From NCBI RefSeq assembly GCF_003023845.1, contig NZ_PYFT01000001.1:3596001-3660000 (forward strand): DNA of 64,000 nucleotides, read 5' to 3'. Below the pieces are notes generated by a model. That model made no database searches, was not told the DNA's origin, and saw only the letters and a list, made by a program, of their open reading frames with translations. The stretch comes from Adhaeribacter arboris (lineage in GTDB: Bacteria; Bacteroidota; Bacteroidia; Cytophagales; Hymenobacteraceae). Position 1 is the first letter of the stretch, and each line of letters begins with the position of its first letter. A program made the position numbers and the translations under genes. Of the stretch, positions 27,146 through 36,439 are shown piece by piece.

Positions 27146-29512
27146 CTAATCCAGAAACCGGACGGTGATGAAGCTGTTGGTGTTACGGCCTTGATCGTCG
27201 AGGCAGGAGATTTTGTAACGGCCGGCTTTTTCGGGAGTAAAAAACAAATTTCGATTAGCAGCGGCGGCCTGGAATAATTTATCATTGATGTACCAGTATA
27301 CTTGTTTTACCTCGTTGTGGGCATTACAGTGCAGCATGAGTTTTTGCTTTTCGGCGCTTTCCAGTAAATACTCCATATCCGGAGCCGGAGCCGTAATGAC
27401 CGGGGCAAACTCACTGAAAATGCGCGGACATTGGGGATTATGCGCCGGAATTTTCGCGTACGGAATATGCTCAGCTTCGTAAAAAGTAAGTATTTCGGGC
27501 GCATAATTGGGGTACCATTTTCGGAGATAGCCACTCTCGGGCAAGCAAGTAGTACAATACGCAAATTTCTCATCTACGGAAATAGTTACTTCTTTCAAAT
27601 GTTCGCATTTCTTAACCGGCGAAATGCCGGGTAAGTACGCATCCAATACGCGGTCGGGGCAAAAATCATTAGCGGGTTGGCCACTGACCAGGCAAACGCT
27701 GCGCCGGGCTAAGTTAGCGGGAGCCGTAAACCAGTCGTTACTGGAATTATAGTCGATGGTATTAAAAATATCAAATAAAAGCGGGGTCGCTGAGTCCGTG
27801 CCATTGAGTTCCGGTACGCCTTCCCCGGAAAAATTTCCTACCCATACACCCACCGTATATTTTTTATTATAGCCAATACTCCAGGCATCTTTGCGGCCGT
27901 AGGAAGTACCCGTTTTCCAGGCTATTTTGGGTAAATGGCCGCTATTCTGAAAATTATGTGGTAAATCGGGACGCTGCAATTGGGTTAAAATCTGGTTGAC
28001 AATGTAACTGGCCGCCGGCGATATTACCTGGCGTTTAAAATTTAATTTTTCGGTTTGCAACCACCGCAAAGGTGTGTACCTACCCTGATTAGCCAATGCC
28101 GCATACAAAGCCGTTAATTCTTCGAGCTTTACCCCGCAACCACCCAGTATTAACGACAAACCCAATTGGTTACCGTCTTTTTTAATCTGGGTAAACTCAG
28201 CTTGTTTTAGTTTGTCTACAAATGCAGGTACCCCAACCTGGTCGAGAATTTTTACCGCCGGAATATTCAGAGAAGTAGCCAGTGCGTATTCCATGGTGAT
28301 ATTCCCGTTGTAATTACCAAAATAATTTTCGGGTCGGTAGCCGGCGTAATCCACGGGCACATCGCTGATAACCGTGCGCGGAGTAATGAATCCTTTATCG
28401 AAAGCAACGGCGTACAAAAACGGCTTTAAAGTACTACCCGGCGATCGGATGGCCCGTACGCCATCTACTTGCCCCCCGTATTCACTGTCGGAAAAATCAG
28501 CGGAACCTAAGTACGCTTCCACGGCTTTGGTTTGATTATTAATTACCAGCACCGAAGCATTGCGGATATTTTTAGTACGTAGTTGCGGCAAGTAATTATA
28601 GGCGAGTTGGCTTACTTTTTCCTGAATAGTACGATTAAGATTGGTTTTTAGAATAGCTTGATTAGGATACTGCCGTAACAAACGGTAAGCAAATTGGGGC
28701 GCTACCTGCGGCGCTTCGGTGCGAACGGCCACTAAGGGTTCGTTTATAGCATCCGTTAGTTCTTTTTCCGGAAACGCTTTTTGCCGGGCAAAATACCGGA
28801 GCCACTTGTTCCGGAAAGCAACAATGCGGTTGTTTTGTAACCCAATGCGCAGCGACGAAGGTTTATTCGGGATAACAGTTAAAGTAATTGCTTGCGCCAG
28901 ATTCAACTCTTGCGGCGATTGCTGAAAATATAAAACGGAAGCGGCTTTTACCCCTTCAATGTTTCCTCCGAAGGGCACCAGATTCAAGTATAAAGTTAGG
29001 ATTTCGTCTTTGCTGTAAAGCCACTCCAGCTGCAAAGCCCGGAACAATTCTATTACCTTATTTTTGAGCGTTCTTTCTTTAGGATACAGCAAACGCGCCA
29101 CCTGCATGGTAATGGTAGAAGCACCCGAAGTAGTTTTACCCGAAACAACATTGTTTGCTAGTGCTCGCCCCAGGGCCATCGGGTTTATTCCGGGATGATA
29201 GTAGAAATAACGATCTTCTTTCAGCAGGATAGCTTTTTTCAGCAAAGAATTAATTTCGCTGGTTTGCAATTGCATGCGCCATTTATCATCCGGACTCAGA
29301 AAAGCATTTATTACGCTGCCATCGCTAGCGGTAATTACCGGCGAATACGCCATTTGAACCCGCAAGGGAAACAGAACATTCAGGAGTAAAAAAATTCCGA
29401 TTAAACCCGCCAGCGCACCAGCAAACCATTGTAACCAAACCGCAATTTTTCCGGGTTTAAATAGTAAATGAATAATACGAGAATTGATAAATCGGGCTAT
29501 ATTCCGCCACAT
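27146..29512 (-). CDS. pbpC: Penicillin-binding protein 1C
   Basis: The 788-residue bifunctional peptidoglycan synthase is anchored in the inner membrane by one segment (residues about 28-50). The GT51 glycosyltransferase domain has LKEDRYFYYHPGINPMALGRA with the catalytic Glu, TSGASTITMQVARLL and YLNLVPFGGNIEGVKAAS. The transpeptidase has SPGSTLKPFLY near residue 360 (nucleophile Ser), SLN (TSLNIPAV), and KTGTSYGRKDAW near 530. The C-terminal ~100 residues form the BiPBP_C domain typical of PBP1C. A usual partner, the large alpha-2-macroglobulin YfhM-like protein, is not adjacent here. The gene is single on the minus strand. Confidence 0.96.
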   Translation of the reverse strand: MWRNIARFINSRIIHLLFKPGKIAVWLQWFAGALAGLIGIFLLLNVLFPLRVQMAYSPVITASDGSVINAFLSPDDKWRMQLQTSEINSLLKKAILLKEDRYFYYHPGINPMALGRALANNVVSGKTTSGASTITMQVARLLYPKERTLKNKVIELFRALQLEWLYSKDEILTLYLNLVPFGGNIEGVKAASVLYFQQSPQELNLAQAITLTVIPNKPSSLRIGLQNNRIVAFRNKWLRYFARQKAFPEKELTDAINEPLVAVRTEAPQVAPQFAYRLLRQYPNQAILKTNLNRTIQEKVSQLAYNYLPQLRTKNIRNASVLVINNQTKAVEAYLGSADFSDSEYGGQVDGVRAIRSPGSTLKPFLYAVAFDKGFITPRTVISDVPVDYAGYRPENYFGNYNGNITMEYALATSLNIPAVKILDQVGVPAFVDKLKQAEFTQIKKDGNQLGLSLILGGCGVKLEELTALYAALANQGRYTPLRWLQTEKLNFKRQVISPAASYIVNQILTQLQRPDLPHNFQNSGHLPKIAWKTGTSYGRKDAWSIGYNKKYTVGVWVGNFSGEGVPELNGTDSATPLLFDIFNTIDYNSSNDWFTAPANLARRSVCLVSGQPANDFCPDRVLDAYLPGISPVKKCEHLKEVTISVDEKFAYCTTCLPESGYLRKWYPNYAPEILTFYEAEHIPYAKIPAHNPQCPRIFSEFAPVITAPAPDMEYLLESAEKQKLMLHCNAHNEVKQVYWYINDKLFQAAAANRNLFFTPEKAGRYKISCLDDQGRNTNSFITVRFLD

Positions 29513-29730
29513 GTTGCTTCTAACCAGTTTATAAAAAAACGAGGCGTTACTTCAATTATTACGGATAAGTAGGCAAGTAACTTTACGCACTTACCAGTTA
29601 GTTTTTAATATACTTAGTATTTACTTAAAAAGTAATCTGGGAAGCTATTACCACCTGCTCGAGTTACCTTAAGTATACTCCCTGAATATTTTGCCTAAGA
29701 TAAAAATTGTAACAATTAAAAGAAGTTCCG

Positions 29731-29876
29731 CTGGTGCGAGTGTCCTCACTCGTGTCTACTATCCGGGAGGCCTCTAGCCGGGCGAACGGATAAACTTATA
29801 ATAAAACCAATTAAATCAAATTCCTAGCGGCCAAAGGCCGGACGATAAACATCACGAGCGAGGACGCTCGCGATAG
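29731..29876. repeat. Nested inverted-repeat element
   Basis: Two small hairpins, CGAGTG-TCCT-CACTCG (29737-29752) and CGAGCG-AGGA-CGCTCG (29855-29870), are also complementary to each other. Flanks pair as well (ATCCGGG near 29761 with GGCCGGACGAT near 29837), so the whole forms a nested palindrome of about 145 bp. It sits in the 531 bp gap between pbpC and the CE15 gene, which holds no ORF. It looks like a short mobile or REP-like element unrelated to the five-copy family. Confidence 0.6.
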
Positions 29877-30043
29877 AATTTTATTACCTTAATTTATCTA
29901 CTCTGGGCGCTAAGTTAGTTGTTTATATTCCACTCCTATATACACCAGCCTTACTCCATTCATTTTTTATAAAGATAATTTTTTCGTGCTATTTATGCAG
30001 AGTTCGGGTAAATACTTATCTTCCTTTTTAACTCTGGTAAAAC

Positions 30044-31336
30044 ATGAAAAAATCAGTTGTTTATTTCTTTCTCAGCGCGCTTACTCTGGCGAATTTACCT
30101 TTACTAAACGTAAATGCTCAGGAAAATTTTAATTACGACGAAGCAAAAGTAGGCACCTATCTACTACCGTCTCTCCTGCAAACTCCCGACGGGAAAAAAA
30201 TAACCTCATCTACCCAATGGAACAATCTGCAGCGGCCCGCGCTTTTAAAGTTATTTGCGGATAATGTATACGGCCGATTACCGGGTAAACCCCGAGGCTT
30301 GCATTTTAAAGTAAATCTCGAAGATAAAGCCGCCCTGGGTGGCAAAGCTATTCTAAAACAAATTACGATTTACTTTACCCCTGCCGACACCGGAGCGAGC
30401 ATGGACGTGTTGCTGTATTTACCGAAACAAGTTAAAGGCCCGGTGCCCGTGTTTGCGGGTCTTAATTTTAAAGGTAACCACACGGTGCATACCGATCCGC
30501 AGATTAAAATTACGAAACGCTGGGTAGCCGATGATAAAAATGCCGGCATTACAGGTAACCGGGCCAACGAAAATACTCGAGGCTTGCAGGCCAGCCGTTG
30601 GGTAGTAGAAGAAATAATAGCGCGTGGTTATGGTTTAGCGACTGCTTATTACGGCGACCTGGAACCCGACCACCCCGAAGGTTGGCAAACCGGCATTCGG
30701 AGCCAGCTAAGTAAATCCTTACAAATTCAGCCCAACGAGTGGGGAGCGATTGGCGCCTGGGCCTGGGGCATGAGCCGCATGATGGATTATTTCGAAACCG
30801 ACCCAGCTATAAACGCTAAAAAAGTAGCTTTACAGGGGCATTCCCGCATTGGCAAGGCCGCTCTTTGGGCCGGAGCCAACGACACGCGTTTTGCCATGGT
30901 AATTTCTAACGAATCCGGTGAAGGTGGGGCCGCTTTGGCGCGCCGTTGGTACGGCGAAACGGTTGCCCGGTTAAATTCCGCTTTTCCGCATTGGTTCAGT
31001 CCTAATTACAAGAAATTCAACGACAAACCAAATGAGCTTCCGGTAGACCAACATCAGTTATTAGCTCTAATCGCACCCCGCCCTTTGTATGTTGCCAGCG
31101 CTCAGGAAGACCAATGGTCGGACCCGAAAGGTGAGTTTTTGAGCGCCCAAGCAGCCTTACCAGCTTATCAGTTATTTGCTAAGAAGGTAATCCATCAAAA
31201 TGAAATGCCCGGCTTAAATCAGCCCGTCGGGGAAACTGTTCGTTATCACAACCGCAGCGGCAAACACGATGTTACCCTTTATGATTGGCAGCAATACCTA
31301 GACTTCGCCGATAAGCATTTTGGTAATAAGCAGTAA
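30044..31336 (+). CDS. CE15-type glucuronoyl esterase (acetylxylan-esterase-like)
   Basis: The 430-residue secreted alpha/beta hydrolase has a signal peptide ending at NVNAQE. The CE15 motif GHSRIGKAALWAGA holds the nucleophile Ser near residue 268. ISNESGEGGAALARRWYGE, IAPRPLYVASAQEDQW and SGKHDVTLYDW (catalytic His) follow as in bacterial glucuronoyl esterases. Such enzymes cleave ester links between lignin alcohols and 4-O-methyl-glucuronic acid on xylan. Many databases also label them acetylxylan esterase. It is single on the plus strand and broadens the plant-wall capacity suggested by the PUL. Confidence 0.9.
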   Translation: MKKSVVYFFLSALTLANLPLLNVNAQENFNYDEAKVGTYLLPSLLQTPDGKKITSSTQWNNLQRPALLKLFADNVYGRLPGKPRGLHFKVNLEDKAALGGKAILKQITIYFTPADTGASMDVLLYLPKQVKGPVPVFAGLNFKGNHTVHTDPQIKITKRWVADDKNAGITGNRANENTRGLQASRWVVEEIIARGYGLATAYYGDLEPDHPEGWQTGIRSQLSKSLQIQPNEWGAIGAWAWGMSRMMDYFETDPAINAKKVALQGHSRIGKAALWAGANDTRFAMVISNESGEGGAALARRWYGETVARLNSAFPHWFSPNYKKFNDKPNELPVDQHQLLALIAPRPLYVASAQEDQWSDPKGEFLSAQAALPAYQLFAKKVIHQNEMPGLNQPVGETVRYHNRSGKHDVTLYDWQQYLDFADKHFGNKQ

Positions 31337-31373
31337 TTAGAACAGATAAATTTTATTTTTTAAATATGGAAAG

Positions 31374-31410
31374 CTCCCCGACTTGGATAAGGAGGGGTTG
31401 GGGGTGGTAA
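31374..31410. repeat. C/G-rich short intergenic repeat
   Basis: CTCCCCGACTTGGATAAGGA followed by GGGGTTGGGGGTGGTAA. Same pattern as the blocks at 26738 and 41201 (CCCC..., AGGAGGGG, GGGGTGGT). It lies 40 bp past the CE15 stop and could act as a weak hairpin. The rest of the 247 bp gap shows nothing. Confidence 0.55.
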
Positions 31411-31583
31411 ATTCCAGAACATATTTCCTCCCAATGGCTCTCTGCCCCTGCTAGCAGTTTCTAGTAGTAGATGCCTTTTCTAGTTTCATCCAGAAAGGCA
31501 CGGAAGTAGCTTCCGCGCCATTAGAATATTTAGTGTAAGACAATGCAGTTAGATTACCTATTTTAAAACTATTAAACCTATAT

Positions 31584-32042
31584 CTATAAAAACTCCCATT
31601 CCTTAAAAGTGGCGGCTTGTCCTTGGTAAGTACCGGTACCATCGTACATATTCCAGAGAATAGCCTTTTTGATGATGAACCGTTTGCCGGTACTGGAAAT
31701 ACGCACGCCGTTGTAGTTAGAGATAAAACCTTTTTGTCTGGCTTCCTCCAGCATTGCTTGTCTTTCGGCTACCGCCACGGGTTCAGCCGATAAGCGGGAT
31801 GGTAGTTGCGTAAAATCGGACCAGGACATTTCCCAAAGGTGCTGGGCCATTTGGTTAGCGTAATTAAATAGGGGGTCAGGTTGTGTGCCGTGCGATAATA
31901 GTACAAAAGGAGCAGCATATAAATTTTGCGCCAGTTCTTCAGCAGTAAAACGTCCTTTCAAAAGCGTTTGTCCGGTAACCCGCTTAAAAGAGTGAGCTAA
32001 TAAGGCGCTGTGCTGAATAAGAATATCGCTCCGTGAAGTCAT
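31584..32042 (-). CDS. MEKHLA domain protein
   Basis: The 152-residue cytoplasmic protein matches the MEKHLA domain, a PAS-related fold found alone in bacteria and plants: PFVLLSHGTQPDPLFNYANQ, the central WSDFTQLPSRLSAEP, the RQAMLEEARQKGFISNYNGVRISSTGKRFIIK block, and the AILWNMYDGTG...GQAATFKEW end. A ligand-sensing role is supposed for the family but not proven. It is single on the minus strand, divergent from proB by 130 bp. Confidence 0.88.
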   Translation of the reverse strand: MTSRSDILIQHSALLAHSFKRVTGQTLLKGRFTAEELAQNLYAAPFVLLSHGTQPDPLFNYANQMAQHLWEMSWSDFTQLPSRLSAEPVAVAERQAMLEEARQKGFISNYNGVRISSTGKRFIIKKAILWNMYDGTGTYQGQAATFKEWEFL

Positions 32043-32172
32043 TTTAGCTAGTTATGCTTTTGGCTATTTGCGCCAGAAAATTAAGTAATTCGACGGATGA
32101 TTGAAAAATAGTGCGGCAATATTGCGTGGAAACGCTTAACATTGCCGTCAGTTAATTTAGTGCGAATATGTT

Positions 32173-33261
32173 ATGGCGCTCTCTTACCGCAGAATAATTG
32201 TAAAAATAGGTTCGAACGTACTCACCCAGGAAAACGGCATGCCCGACACCGCCCGCATGCAACACCTGGTAGAGCAAATAACGCAATTAAAAAAACAAGG
32301 CAAAGAGGTAATTGTCGTATCGTCCGGGGCAGTAGCTTCGGGGCGGAGTTTAATTAAAGTTTCGGAGAAAGCCGATGCTGTGACCAGCCGGCAGTTGCTG
32401 GCCGCGGTGGGCCAAGTAAAACTCATTAATACGTACTCCGAGCTTTTCAGCCAACACGAACTGGTTTGCGCGCAGGTGCTCGTTACCAAAGAAGATTTCC
32501 GCGATCGCCAGCATTACCTCAACATGAAAAACTGTTTTCAGGTATTGCTGCAAAATAATGTTATTCCGATTGTAAACGAGAATGATGTAATATCGGTAAC
32601 CGAACTCATGTTTACGGATAATGACGAACTGGCCGGTTTAATTGCCTCTATGCTTAACGCCGATGCGTTAATTATTCTGAGCAACGTCAACGGTATTTAC
32701 AACGGCGATCCCAAAAATCCCGAATCACAAGTAATTACGGAAGTTAAACCGGAGGCAACTGGTTTTGGCGCTTTTGTTACAGCCCAACGGTCGCAGTTTG
32801 GCCGGGGCGGCATGCTTACCAAAAGCCACATGGCCCACAAAGTGGCCCAACTGGGTATTGCCGTGCACATTGCAAACGGCAAAACAGAAGATATTTTGCC
32901 AAAAGTTTTGCGCGAAGAAGTGGTAAATACCCGCTTTCTGCCGAGTAAAACTACTTCCGGCCGTAAGAAATGGATTGCTCATTCCGAGAATTACGCCAAA
33001 GGAGCCGTGCAAATGAATGCCGGTGCTAAAGCTGCCCTTACCTCCGCCAAGGCTACCAGTTTACTCCCCATTGGCATTATTAAAATTTTGGGTGAATTTC
33101 AGAAAGGAGATATTATTAAACTGCTCGATGAAAACCAGAAATTGATCGGCCAGGGAATTGCCGAATATGGCTCAGAAAAAGCCCATGAACGACTCGGCCA
33201 ACAAAACCAAAAACCGCTGGTACACTACGATTACCTATTTTTAAATGCGGAAATTGGGTAA
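32173..33261 (+). CDS. proB: Glutamate 5-kinase
   Basis: The 362-residue enzyme phosphorylates glutamate in the first step of proline synthesis. The amino-acid-kinase domain has IIVKIGSNVLT, VVSSGAVASG, IPIVNENDVIS, FTDNDELAGLIASMLNADALIILSNVNGIYNGDP and GRGGMLTKSHMAHKVAQLG. A C-terminal PUA domain (about 270-362) has MNAGAKAAL and ILGEFQKGDIIKLLD. The PUA domain is usual in bacterial ProB. proA follows on the same strand after a 378 bp gap that holds a structured repeat, which is unusual for proBA. Confidence 0.97.
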   Translation: MALSYRRIIVKIGSNVLTQENGMPDTARMQHLVEQITQLKKQGKEVIVVSSGAVASGRSLIKVSEKADAVTSRQLLAAVGQVKLINTYSELFSQHELVCAQVLVTKEDFRDRQHYLNMKNCFQVLLQNNVIPIVNENDVISVTELMFTDNDELAGLIASMLNADALIILSNVNGIYNGDPKNPESQVITEVKPEATGFGAFVTAQRSQFGRGGMLTKSHMAHKVAQLGIAVHIANGKTEDILPKVLREEVVNTRFLPSKTTSGRKKWIAHSENYAKGAVQMNAGAKAALTSAKATSLLPIGIIKILGEFQKGDIIKLLDENQKLIGQGIAEYGSEKAHERLGQQNQKPLVHYDYLFLNAEIG

Positions 33262-33360
33262 ATAACCATAATAAAACCTTTAGGTTATTACTTTTCCTTA
33301 ATTTCGATTGCAGGATAAAATAACCTAGACCTTTTTAAAACAAGTGAAAAAATAACCGGC

Positions 33361-33565
33361 AGTAACTAAGAGAAACAGACACCAGTTTGGGCGAGGCGGG
33401 CCTTTAGCGAATCCGGTCCCGACAGGTGTTGGGATACCGCAGCGCAGCGAGGAAAGAGCGGCAGCCCGAATGACCAAACGAGGCCCGCCGGCCACGAGGC
33501 AATCAGGTTACGGCTCAAACAAGATAGCACCAGAGCCTGGAGACTGGAAAAGGCTCCACAGAAAA
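33361..33565 (-). repeat. Structured intergenic repeat, copy B (reverse orientation)
   Basis: Read on the minus strand this copy shows the GGAG.C...GTCTCC head hairpin, the GCCTCGTGGCCGGCGGGCC core (33481-33501 region), the GTTTGG/CCAAAC stem base, CGCTAAAGGCCCG and the CTGGTGTCTGTT tail. The inner loop differs most from the other copies and holds GTCCCGACAGGTGTTGGGA. It lies between proB and proA, opposite to their transcription. Confidence 0.8.
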
Positions 33566-33639
33566 GCAGTTGTTAAAAAATATAGTACCATCATAATGTA
33601 CCTTAAAACAAATTCATCATTTGTTTTATTTCAAATACC

Positions 33640-34887
33640 ATGACCTTACAAGACACCTTTAAAAATACCCAAAAAGCCAGTCAGAACCTGGGGCTATTAC
33701 CAGCCGAAAAAATTAATACCATTCTGCTAGACTTAGCCGATGCGGCCGTTGCCCAAACGCCTTTCATCCTCACCGAAAACGAGAAAGATTTGGCCCGCAT
33801 GGATATAAACGATCCCAAGTACGATCGGCTGAAACTAACCGCTGCCCGCCTGGAAGATATTGCCCAAGACCTCCGCAATGTAGCCGGTTTACCCTCTCCG
33901 CTTGGTCATATTTTGTTGCAGAAAGACTTACCGAATGGTCTGGAAATATCCAAAATAAGTGTGCCTCTAGGCGTAATTGGCATTATTTACGAAGCCCGGC
34001 CTAACGTAACTTTCGATGTGTTTTCGCTGTGCCTGAAAACCGGTAATGCCTGTATTTTAAAAGGGGGCAGCGATGCCGCCGCTTCTAACGCGGCTATTTT
34101 ATCGGTTATTCACCAGGTATTATCCCAGCACCAGGTAGATACCAATATAGTAGCTTTGCTGCCGACCGACCGCCAGGCTACCGAAGCTTTGCTGCAAGCC
34201 CGCGGGTACGTAGATGTACTTATTCCCCGGGGCAGTCAGGCTTTAATTGATTTTGTGCGGCAAAATGCCAAAATACCGGTAATTGAAACCGGGGCAGGTA
34301 TTGTGCATACTTTCTTTGATGAAACCGGCAACCTCGAAAGAGGCAAAGCCATTATTGCCAATGCCAAAACCCGCCGGGTAAGCGTTTGCAACGCCTTAGA
34401 TTGCCTGCTGGTTCACCAAAACCGCTTAAACGATTTGCCCGCCTTAACCGCTCCGCTGGCCGAGAAGCAAGTAGAAATTTTTGCCGATGAAGCGGCCTAC
34501 GCGGTATTAAAAGAAAATTACCCAACGGAATTACTCAAACCGGCCCAGGAAGAACATTTTGGCACCGAGTTTCTGTCGTTAAAACTAGCTTTGAAAACCG
34601 TTACTAATTTAGAGGAAGCCTTGGCCCACATTGCCGCTTATTCTTCTAAACACAGCGAAGCCATTATTTCGGAGGATGCCGCGAATGTGGCGCAGTTTTT
34701 AAACAGCGTAGATGCTGCCGCGGTATACGCCAATACCTCAACGGCCTTTACCGACGGAGCCCAGTTTGGCTTGGGTGCCGAAATTGGCATTAGTACCCAA
34801 AAACTGCACGCCCGCGGCCCTATGGGTTTAGAAGAACTCACCAGCTACAAATGGGTAGTAAAAGGTAATGGCCAAATAAGGGCGTAA
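33640..34887 (+). CDS. proA: Glutamate-5-semialdehyde dehydrogenase
   Basis: The 415-residue NADPH-dependent reductase handles gamma-glutamyl phosphate, the second step of proline synthesis. Motifs: [71 protein letters not shown] with the catalytic Cys, and [24 protein letters not shown] near the end. Normal family length. The start follows an AT-rich leader after the inserted repeat, so proA may depend on its own promoter. Confidence 0.97.
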   Translation: MTLQDTFKNTQKASQNLGLLPAEKINTILLDLADAAVAQTPFILTENEKDLARMDINDPKYDRLKLTAARLEDIAQDLRNVAGLPSPLGHILLQKDLPNGLEISKISVPLGVIGIIYEARPNVTFDVFSLCLKTGNACILKGGSDAAASNAAILSVIHQVLSQHQVDTNIVALLPTDRQATEALLQARGYVDVLIPRGSQALIDFVRQNAKIPVIETGAGIVHTFFDETGNLERGKAIIANAKTRRVSVCNALDCLLVHQNRLNDLPALTAPLAEKQVEIFADEAAYAVLKENYPTELLKPAQEEHFGTEFLSLKLALKTVTNLEEALAHIAAYSSKHSEAIISEDAANVAQFLNSVDAAAVYANTSTAFTDGAQFGLGAEIGISTQKLHARGPMGLEELTSYKWVVKGNGQIRA

Positions 34888-34990
34888 GGAAAATAAAGGC
34901 CTTTTGGGTAGAGCAGTAGCGCTGGATAAATGGTAAAGTCTATACAAAAATTTATGCAACTGTATGACGTATTTTGTATTGTTGCTGCGT

Positions 34991-35030
34991 CGACCATACA
35001 AAAAAGCGTAGGGCGCATTTTGTATGGTCG
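34991..35030 (+). terminator. Inverted repeat after proA
   Basis: Perfect 13-base arms CGACCATACAAAA (34991-35003) and its complement (35018-35030) around a 14-base loop, about 104 bp past the proA stop. It may be the proA terminator or the left border of the AT-rich island. Confidence 0.5.
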
Positions 35031-35160
35031 TATTCTTAAATTCTATGCAATAAATTGCTTCTAATTCTCCATTTGCATAAAATCGGGTAAATACATGCGG
35101 CAATACAACTTTTTGCCAGTATTTAAAACATGCGTATATTTAAGAGTTAGCAGCAACAAT

Positions 35161-36015
35161 ATGACGACATTGAAAAAGAAAATATTAGCATTGATATTTG
35201 CAGTTTTCAGTCTGACGGCTTGCAACAATTCAAACAGACAGAACAATCTTGTAAATGAAACTTCAACGGTTGACACTTTAGCGAATACTAAAGAAGGTTC
35301 AAATGTAAATGCCATCGACACTGTTTCCTACGACTACTCTTACTTCCCTATTGACAGCCTTTTTACGACCAAAGTTTTGACAGTTGGAACGTTTCACGAT
35401 GACGAAGTTTGGGAAAGTGCAGACAAAGAAAAATGGTTCGGACTTTTTAAAAGAAAAGCAGGTTTTTACCTTCAAGAAACTAAACTGAAAACAAAAAGAG
35501 TTTATGACCAAATCGTGGACGAGAATGAAAATGAAAAAACTGGTTGGGGAGTTCAAACAATGAATAAAGACACTTCAATTATTTTAATTGAGGCTTCAAA
35601 ATTTTTGACACCTCATAGTGTTCAACAAGCTATTTTATCAAAAGAACAAGTATTTCCTGGCGACACTTTACGAATTAACTATTTAGGTATTGACTATAAA
35701 ATATTTGCGACAGGACGAAAAAAGAAAGTGCAAGACGACCCAGAATGGTTTGATGTTTGGAATTACAAACTTTATTTGACAGCTAAAATCAAAGGACAAC
35801 AAAAAACAAGCCTTCTTGCTGCCCAACCTAATTTTGACGACCAAATGATAAACATAATTTTTGCAGGCGACATTGACGGGGACGGAATTTTAGATTTCAT
35901 AATTGATACTTCAAGACATTACAATGCAACAAGTCCGACAATTTATTTGTCAACACCTGCTGACAATGGAGAAGTAGTAAAACCAATTGGAGGACATACA
36001 AGTGTTGGATGCTGA
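35161..36015 (+). CDS. Lipoprotein with calcium-binding-like motif, in AT-rich cassette
   Basis: About 284 residues. The start MTTLKKKILALIF gives a lipoprotein signal with lipobox LTAC; an upstream in-frame ATG at 35095 would add 22 unlikely residues. The mature protein has an acidic linker, a beta-rich centre, and DIDGDGILDFIID near residue 245, an EF-hand/FG-GAP-like calcium loop, and it ends HTSVGC. I do not recognise the family. The DNA is more AT-rich than its neighbours and favours different codons, so transfer is likely. GTTAGCAGCAACAAT sits exactly before the ATG and a near-perfect complement, ATTGCTGCTGCTAAC, lies a few bases past the stop. Confidence 0.75.
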   Translation: MTTLKKKILALIFAVFSLTACNNSNRQNNLVNETSTVDTLANTKEGSNVNAIDTVSYDYSYFPIDSLFTTKVLTVGTFHDDEVWESADKEKWFGLFKRKAGFYLQETKLKTKRVYDQIVDENENEKTGWGVQTMNKDTSIILIEASKFLTPHSVQQAILSKEQVFPGDTLRINYLGIDYKIFATGRKKKVQDDPEWFDVWNYKLYLTAKIKGQQKTSLLAAQPNFDDQMINIIFAGDIDGDGILDFIIDTSRHYNATSPTIYLSTPADNGEVVKPIGGHTSVGC

Positions 36016-36019
36016 AAGA

Positions 36020-36162
36020 ATTGCTGCTGCTAACATGGTATTGCCGAAAGCGGGGCTGAACGGCTTCGATTGAACTTTTTTACTATATTTAAACTGTGGT
36101 ATTTCTGTTGAGCGTCAGTGCTAAAACTCCCCGCCTTCGGCAATACCCGAAACGTTGTAGGC
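36020..36162 (+). repeat. attC-like recombination site, first cassette junction
   Basis: The outer left part is ATTGCTGCTGCTAAC. The main stem is TATTGCCGAAAGCGGGG (36039-36055) against CCCCGCCTTCGGCAATA (36129-36145), pairing 16 of 17 with one mismatch. The right end is AACGTTGTAGGC (36151-36162), 8 bases before the next ATG. The length of about 140 bp, imperfect palindrome and gene-end position match integron attC sites, but GTTGTAG does not fit the strict GTTRRRY core. Confidence 0.55.
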
Positions 36163-36169
36163 AATTTTT

Positions 36170-36427
36170 ATGGACGACACACTCAATAATTTTAAAGTTA
36201 CAGACAGACAAACTTTCATTAAGTTCCTTGACTTATTGCGTCAAGACTATTTGAATAATCCTGACAGTTGGGAAAACAAAACACTGCCTGACTTTTTAGA
36301 ATCGTTAAGTAATTATGCAGAAGATATTCAGGGCTACTATGACAATATGAAATAAGACGTAAATGCTGACCAACCAAACTGGCAAACTTTCGCCGACATT
36401 TTTAAAGGTGCGACAATCTACGAGTGA
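36170..36427 (+). pseudogene. DUF7660-like small protein broken by an in-frame TAA
   Basis: The first 61 codons (TDRQTFIKFLDLLRQDY, NPDSWENKTLPDFLESLSNY, AEDIQGYY) look like the start of the DUF7660 family. TAA at 36353-36355 stops it, but the same frame continues with DVNADQPNWQTFADIFKGATIYE and a TGA at 36425. That segment is the expected end of the domain, so one nonsense change splits the gene. The short product may still be made. It is the first gene of the second cassette, 8 bp after the GTTGTAGGC site. Confidence 0.65.
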
Positions 36428-36439
36428 AATAATAACAAT

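Noticed and set aside
36020-36162. Ordinary transcription terminator as sole explanation
   Set aside because: The palindrome is ~140 bp with a loop of over 70 bases, has no T tract and pairs with cassette ends, which fits a recombination site better.
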